This document shows positions 58,734 through 64,000 of a stretch of DNA of 64,000 nt, piece by piece. Numbering within the stretch: position 1 is the first letter of the stretch; every line of letters begins with the position of its first letter. Under the pieces are notes generated by a model. That model was given only the letters and a program-made list of their open reading frames with translations. It had not been told where the DNA came from and searched no databases. Source of the DNA: Amoebidium appalachense (lineage: Eukaryota; Ichthyosporea). Made by a program: the position numbers and the translations under genes. The stretch spans positions 17,484,001-17,548,000 of the forward strand of contig CAVNZM010000002.1 of NCBI GenBank assembly GCA_963693365.1, given 5' to 3'.

Positions 58734-58910
58734 TCACCATATGAGAATCGGGGCAAAATCGGGAAACCCGATTCGTAATTAGCGACGTGATCGGGATGAA
58801 ATTAGCCTGATTACACCCCGATTTTTTGATACCGATCACACCCTGATTCGCAAAAAAAATCCCGATCACGCCCGTGACCGGGACACCCCGATTCCTTCCC
58901 GACCTGCCCT
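58705..58910. repeat. Degenerate CCCGATT/ATCGGG repeat
   Basis: Units such as cccgatt, ccctgatcac, aatcggg and accccgattt recur about a dozen times on both strands within 200 bp, allowing many small hairpins. It begins inside the last codons of the membrane-protein frame. Confidence 0.7.
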
Positions 58911-59271
58911 TACCTACTTCCTGCCCTTTCGATACTGGAACTTAACCCAAAAGAAGACAACCGCAAGAATGCTGAAGTACACCGTGACTACATTAGCTCG
59001 CGCCTTTACTTTATTACTCGTACCACACACAGTGTGGTGTCAAGTCATGTTCTTCGTTATCACACACAGTGTGATGCAAGGTGTGATGCCGAGCCCGGAA
59101 CAGCCCAACAACGGCTATTCAGCTGGGTAGAAAGCACTCACAATATATACAAAAGCAGACAGAAGGGTTTGGCACACAGAAGAACCCTAGTATGAGCAAC
59201 ACCAGGTTGCAAGCATGAAGAGGCTATAGCTAAGTAGTCGTGGGGAGCCATAGAAGTATATAGATAGCTAG

Positions 59272-59886
59272 GTTAGCAAACTGTCGTGGCAACAAACAGA
59301 GTGTATATGAACTACTCTAACTATCTGCACGCTTAAAGGGGCTCGAAACCGTGTATACGTATAAACTTTTCTTTGAGTTGGGTGGGAAGCGAGTTTTTTG
59401 TGTTCTGAGAAGAACTTCCAAAAGCCCGCGTCCCCGCGAGACACTTCACAGACACGCGGCCCACTGGCCAGACAAATACCACAGTGACATTCAGCCAATC
59501 ACAACACTCCCTCCCCCACAGACTACACGCACTCCACACCATTGGCTACCGCCACCTCAGACACCCCTACAGCACTACAACACGTACACACGTTTACTCA
59601 CAATACATATAAGCATACACACACGCGAGCAGGCAACATGGGTCTCGCCAAGCACACAGCAAGAAGCAATACAACATTTAACATGGAGAGTACGCAGAGG
59701 CATGGTGCATGCACGCGCGCACCTTTAACAATCAGCCGCCGCCGCATCAGGTTCTCCCCATACCACTGATTAATCTCCTCATACCCCACTTAGACCCCGG
59801 CATCACTATGCAAGAAAACCCCCGAAATTCACTCACCAAAACACGAATTATAGAAGCAAACTAATACGAATCAGCTCAGCACATGA
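59272..59886 (+). mobile_element. Inverted-repeat element, copy 1
   Basis: Starts with 'ctgcacgcttaaaggggctc' and the 60-bp end module, and continues to 'cagctcagcacatgac'. It matches the reverse complement of 60906-61461 and, in part, 61462-61866. Contains a conserved short frame on the minus strand at 59598-59789. Confidence 0.75.
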
Positions 59887-60789
59887 CACAAACCGTTCAC
59901 CTGCACACCTATGTGCACGTGTGTTAACCCTTACTCTAACGCAGGTAATGGGTTGTGTTTCGACTCTTTAATTTGAGTACCAGTAGGTGTGGAACGATAC
60001 AGTCAACTACACAACATGCATCTTGCCCCAGTATACTTCACCATGCTGATGCCTTGGCTTACCTGTTAGAGCCGCTCACAAAACCCGAACTTGGCAAAGT
60101 CACAGTAGCAGGTTCAAGGACCTGCGGTGGGGAAGAGACTATCAGAATTTAGGGGTACGGTGTTATATAAGGCCAAAAAGGAGGCAACACAACGTGGCCT
60201 CTCTGTAATACTGATGCAGCCTAGATTGCAAGAAGTAGAAACTAATAAAAGAGCAACAAAGGCTCGAGGATATAAAGATGCCTATGCACGGCTGGACGTG
60301 GACGCCCAATTTCGACCAAGGCAAGCACAGAAGCGCTTACAAGTTTTAGGTTATATCCTTCTTGCCGTGTGACCTCACGAGACAAAAAGCCTAGTAAGTC
60401 AGAGGGTTCGTGAAGATGAGGTTATTAAAAAAAACTCACCTTGCCTGTGGCGCATAGCTCCGTTTTTCCAGACTCAAACTCCTGCCTGCCCAAAAACAGT
60501 ATGCTTAAAAACACCAACTACTATTCTACGCAGTCTTGGGCCACGGCCCACTGCTGTCTATGCAAGTTGTAGATGGAGCCGCAGCAATCTCACCAAACAC
60601 AAGACAAAAGCAAATGCGTGCAAGCGAGTTTAGAGTCGCCTGTTTCTTTACACCAAAACAAACGGCTGTCTTTGACGACCAGCTGCTGTCTAGGAATCTT
60701 TGCTACTAAATGCGCACGAGTGGTGCGACTTGACCGGTACTTGCAAGTCTTTCTCTTGTTTGGTGTGACCGTTACATGTAGGCCGCACA

Positions 60790-61467
60790 TGGTGTCGTGT
60801 CTACAAACAGAGTGTATACAAACTACTCTAACTATCTGCACGCTTAAAGGGGCTCGAAACCGTGTATACGTATAAACTTTTCTTTGAGTTGGGTGGGAAG
60901 CGAGTGTCATGTGCTGAGCTGATTCGTATTAGTTTGCTTCTATATTTCGTGTTTTGGTGAGTGAATTTTGGGGGTTTTCTTGCATAGTGATGCCGGGGTC
61001 TAAGTGGGGTATGAGGAGATTAATCAGTGGTATGGGGAGAACCTGATGCGGCGGCGGCTGATTGTTAAAGGTGCGCGCGTGCATGCTCCACGCCTCTGCG
61101 TACTCTCCATGTTAAATGTTGTATTGCTTCTTGCTGTGTGCTTGGCGAGACCCATGTTGCCTGCTCGCGTGTGTGTATGCTTATATGTATTGTGAGTAAA
61201 CGTGTGTACGTGTTGTAGTGCTGTAGGGGTGTCTGAGGTGGCGGTAGCCAATGGTGTGGAGTGCGTGTAGTCTGTGGGGGAGGGAGTGTTGTGATTGGCT
61301 GAATGTCACTGTGGTATTTGTCTGGCCAGTGGGCCGCGTGTCTGTGAAGTGTCTCGCGGGGTCGCGGGCTTTTGGAAGTTCTTCTAAGAACACGAAAGAC
61401 TCGCTTCCCACCCAACTCAAAGAAAAGTTTATACTTATACACGGTTTCGAGCCCCTTTCAGCGTGAC
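60790..61467 (-). mobile_element. Inverted-repeat element, copy 2, with terminal inverted repeats
   Basis: The end module 'aaaggggctcgaaaccgtg' through 'ttgggtgggaagcgagt' occurs at about 60846-60904. It is inverted at about 61399-61459, giving terminal inverted repeats of about 60 bp with few mismatches; the arms extend into 'cacgct'/'agcgtg'. No transposase is visible, so it is a MITE or foldback-type non-autonomous element. A 63-codon frame (61004-61195) is kept in the other copies. Confidence 0.75.
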
Positions 61468-61866
61468 ATTCAGCCAATCACAACACTCCCTCCCCCACAG
61501 ACTACACGCACTCCACACCATTGGCTACCGCCACCTCAGACACCCCTACAGCACTACAACACGTACACACGTTTACTCACAATACATATAAGCATACACA
61601 CACGCGAGCAGGCAACATGGGTCTCGCCAAGCACACAGCAAGAAGCAATACAACATTTAACATGGAGAGTACGCAGAGGCGTGGAGCATGCACGCGCGCA
61701 CCTTTAACAATCAGCCGCCGCCGCATCAGGTTCTCCCCATACCACTGATTAATCTCCTCATACCCCACTTAGACCCCGGCATTACTATGCAAAAACACCC
61801 CCAAAATTCACTCACCAAAACACGAAATATAGAAGCAAACTAATACGAATCAGCTCAGCACATGAC
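61462..61866 (+). mobile_element. Inverted-repeat element, copy 3 (truncated)
   Basis: 'gtgacattcagccaatcaca' through 'cagctcagcacatgac' repeats the inner part of copy 1 almost without change. It abuts copy 2 in the opposite orientation and lacks the end module. Confidence 0.75.
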
Positions 61867-61882
61867 AATGACACAGTGTCTC

Positions 61883-61923
<41 letters not shown>

Positions 61924-61929
61924 CCACAG

Positions 61930-62536
61930 GAAAACCTCTATTTCTGGGAGGCAGTGGAGGCCTACCGTGTCAAAGCCTTTTCCTGCCACGGTGACTTTGA
62001 CCGTCTGCGCCGCATAGCCCTCCTCCTATACGACACATACTATAGTACATCAGTAGCGGGTCTGTGTACGAGGTCAACCTGCCCGCAGCAATGGTGGCCC
62101 TAATCACAAAAACACTTCTTGCACCACCCCCCACCAGCACGTTTTTCAGCGAGGAAAATGCCACAAGCAGCCAGCTGTCAGCAATGACTCAACAAGGATT
62201 CAACAATGACATCAACACCATGGGCGGGTCCTCGGACCAGAAAGCAGGGAGCCTGGTTAATTTGAAGGGGAGCAAGTCTGCATTTGCGGACAGAATGGGT
62301 GCCGGGCAGCCCAGCCAGTGGGTGTGCTTTCATTGGACGACAATCCAGGCCCCGTGCAGCGACGAGTTAGCGACAACTCCCTTGTTGGCCCACCAAATAT
62401 GATTCGGCTGTTTGACGTCGCACAGGGACACATATCTCACCTCATGTATTCGGATAGCTTTATGCGATTCCAGGCAAGAGGGCATTTTGTGCAAAGAACG
62501 AGCTCTGGGGGCAGATCACAGTCGCTTGGTGTCTAG
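61930..62536 (+). pseudogene. RGS-domain coding pieces with frame breaks
   Basis: After a C-tract and acceptor (ccccacag) the sequence reads ENLYFWEAVEAYR ... RRIALLLYDTYYSTS, the middle of an RGS (regulator of G-protein signalling) fold. From about 62059 a second frame reads VYEVNLPAAMVALITKTLL. A third, from about 62320, reads MIRLFDVAQGHISHLMYSDS, the closing helices. The order is right for one RGS domain, but two frame changes are needed (near 62050 and 62315), and neither is at a homopolymer. The N-terminal helix before ENLYFW was not found. It may be a decayed gene, a gene with unrecognised small introns or an insert, or a badly assembled exon. RGS proteins speed GTP hydrolysis on G-alpha. 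Confidence 0.55.
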
Positions 62537-64000
62537 ATTTGTGCATAACGGTAGTGTACAGGTAGTTAACTCAACCCTTCCCCCTCCCCCCCCCCCCCCC
62601 CCCCTCTTTTTTTTTTTTCCATTTTTTTTTCCTCTTAAATTAAGTCGGTGCCTAGGATAAGGTGTGTTCTTTGGCATGTTAATGATTAGTAACCATATTG
62701 TCATAAATCGGTCTGTTGGCCTCAAAGCTATATATAATGGGATTGATATGCTTAACCCATTCTGTGGACAGTGACTGATTGCCAACAAACCTGACTCAGT
62801 GTAGCTAGCAGTTTGTATTCATCTACGCACCAATATCTGTATTTCGTAGGGCCGGGCGTTTTTCTTAAATCTCTAGAATACAGCTAGTCGAATGTAATTT
62901 GTTTGACTGCGATCGATACTGGGAAGTCTTTATGTAATGTTGAGCTAAAGGTTTGCTGGTATGGACTGCTAGTCACTGTACTTAACATTGTACTTGCATC
63001 AGCTACTTGCATCATAGCATACTATTGAAATCTGTTGGACGTGACGTGGCACTGCCACAGAACATCAGAACGGTAGGTTGTACACTAGAGATTTTAGGTG
63101 CTTCAGTAACATCCGGGCCATTATTTATCCACACAGATATGGACCAGGTTCTATGTGCATTTGCACATATGATATATTATGTACTACGTTTAACGCATTA
63201 AATTTTGCACATATCATCGGAGTATACTGTTAAGCATCTATGTGCATATGCACCGTGATACAACATACATAAGCAGTAAAAAACAAACCCAATAAAATTG
63301 CCATCTACCAAACAGTACGTAAATACTATGCTTGTTTCCCACGGCCCCTTCCCCCACGGGCCCCCAGCCCTACACAAACACACCGGACACGTGCGCACGC
63401 ACAAATGTATTACACACACACAAACATGCATGAGAGTTCGCGCACGTGTGTGCAGGTGCACATATATATGCACATACACTCTGGACCCGGCCTCGATTCT
63501 CGGGTGCTCAGGGTAAGTTAGGAAACACATGTACATGTGCCTGCACCGCATTCACGGGCAACACCATGCACATGTGAACTTGATTCAGCTGTACCGTAGT
63601 AGTAGAAGGGTCGAGCATGAAGTTCTTTAATCTATATCAAAACACCCGGCCTTGTATGTAGGCCCGACAACACTATGGCTATCGATGAATTGCAGGGCAC
63701 CTGTGTGCATATTTTGGCCATATATAGTAAGCGACACTGCGCACACAGCTGTATGCATATTTTGACCATATATAGTAAGCAACACTGCACACGTTACGGT
63801 AGCTGTATGCACGCTTTGATCATATATGATTAGCAACACTACGCATGCACCCGCGGCCAGATGCAATTTTTGACCATATAGTTAGCGTCAACACTGATAA
63901 TGCACCCGAATGCATTCTTTGACCATATTTGCTTAGCAACACTGCACATGGGCCAGATTGCTAAATCATTCCTAGGTTGCATCGACGCAATGGACCCGAA
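62537..64000. other. Intergenic, no gene seen
   Basis: Unique AT-rich sequence, a C/T-run near 62580-62632, and a minisatellite near the end. Open frames are short and unrecognised. Confidence 0.6.
63701..63950. repeat. About 50-bp imperfect tandem repeat, 5 copies
   Basis: Each unit holds 'tgcatattttgaccatat' and 'agtaagcaacactgcacac' or close variants. Units diverge in the filler and slightly in length. The minus-strand frame through it only translates the repeat. Confidence 0.8.

Larger units (their letters stand above)
58734..61929. other. Transposon-rich stretch between membrane-protein and RGS coding parts
   Basis: Dominated by three copies of an inverted-repeat element and the CCCGATT repeat. 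The piece at 60127-60372 gives an 81-residue charged frame that I cannot assign. If the flanking coding parts are one gene, this whole stretch is an intron swollen by insertions. Confidence 0.55.

Noticed and set aside
60127-60372. 81-codon frame in the transposon cluster
   Set aside because: Charged and not repetitive, but no family recognised and its start lies in element-like sequence; not enough to call a gene.

Overview
The window is nuclear DNA from an intron-rich unicellular (or at least non-model) eukaryote. It carries ordinary eukaryotic housekeeping genes split into many small exons, with mostly GT-AG and a few GC-AG introns. It also holds a chromodomain Ty3/gypsy LTR retrotransposon and an extreme load of poly-G/poly-C tracts and (AC)n/(GT)n microsatellites. 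I cannot name the species. The COP9 subunit 5 tail and a possible multi-TM-plus-RGS locus look as close to plant/algal versions as to animal ones, but that is only an impression.

Layout. 1-3219: repeat-rich intergenic DNA with a CCAAT-box cluster. 3220-12426 (+): ERO1, the ER thiol oxidase, in 15 exons. 12427-18254: repeats, no gene seen. 18255 to about 23251 (+): ALYREF/THO4-type mRNA export adaptor. 24246-25070 (+): an intronless carbon-nitrogen hydrolase. 26644-35299 (-): CSN5/JAB1, the JAMM deneddylase of the COP9 signalosome, in 10 exons. 35814-43732 (+): a large protein with a DUF6729-like N-terminus, a DEDDy 3'-5' exonuclease, a conserved C-terminal block and a Cys-rich knuckle, transcribed divergently from CSN5. 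43733-48879: no gene seen. 48880-57234 (-): a complete, young Ty3/gypsy chromovirus with near-identical LTRs and a 5-bp target duplication. 57795-58733 (+): a multi-TM protein. 58734-61929: a transposon-like cluster of inverted repeats. 61930-62536 (+): RGS-domain pieces with frame breaks, possibly the 3' part of the multi-TM gene. 62537-64000: no gene, one minisatellite.

The most interesting signal is a dispersed intronic repeat. At least ten related segments lie inside introns of ERO1, ALYREF and CSN5. All are in the sense direction of the host gene on both strands, and most are followed by a C-tract, often an (AC)n run and then the acceptor AG. Two copies (ERO1 intron 12 and ALYREF intron 1) are identical over 276 bp. 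This looks like an introner-like element family. A second theme is that most reading-frame breaks (CSN5, the exonuclease gene, the retrotransposon) sit on G or A homopolymers. That points first to assembly error and only second to biology.
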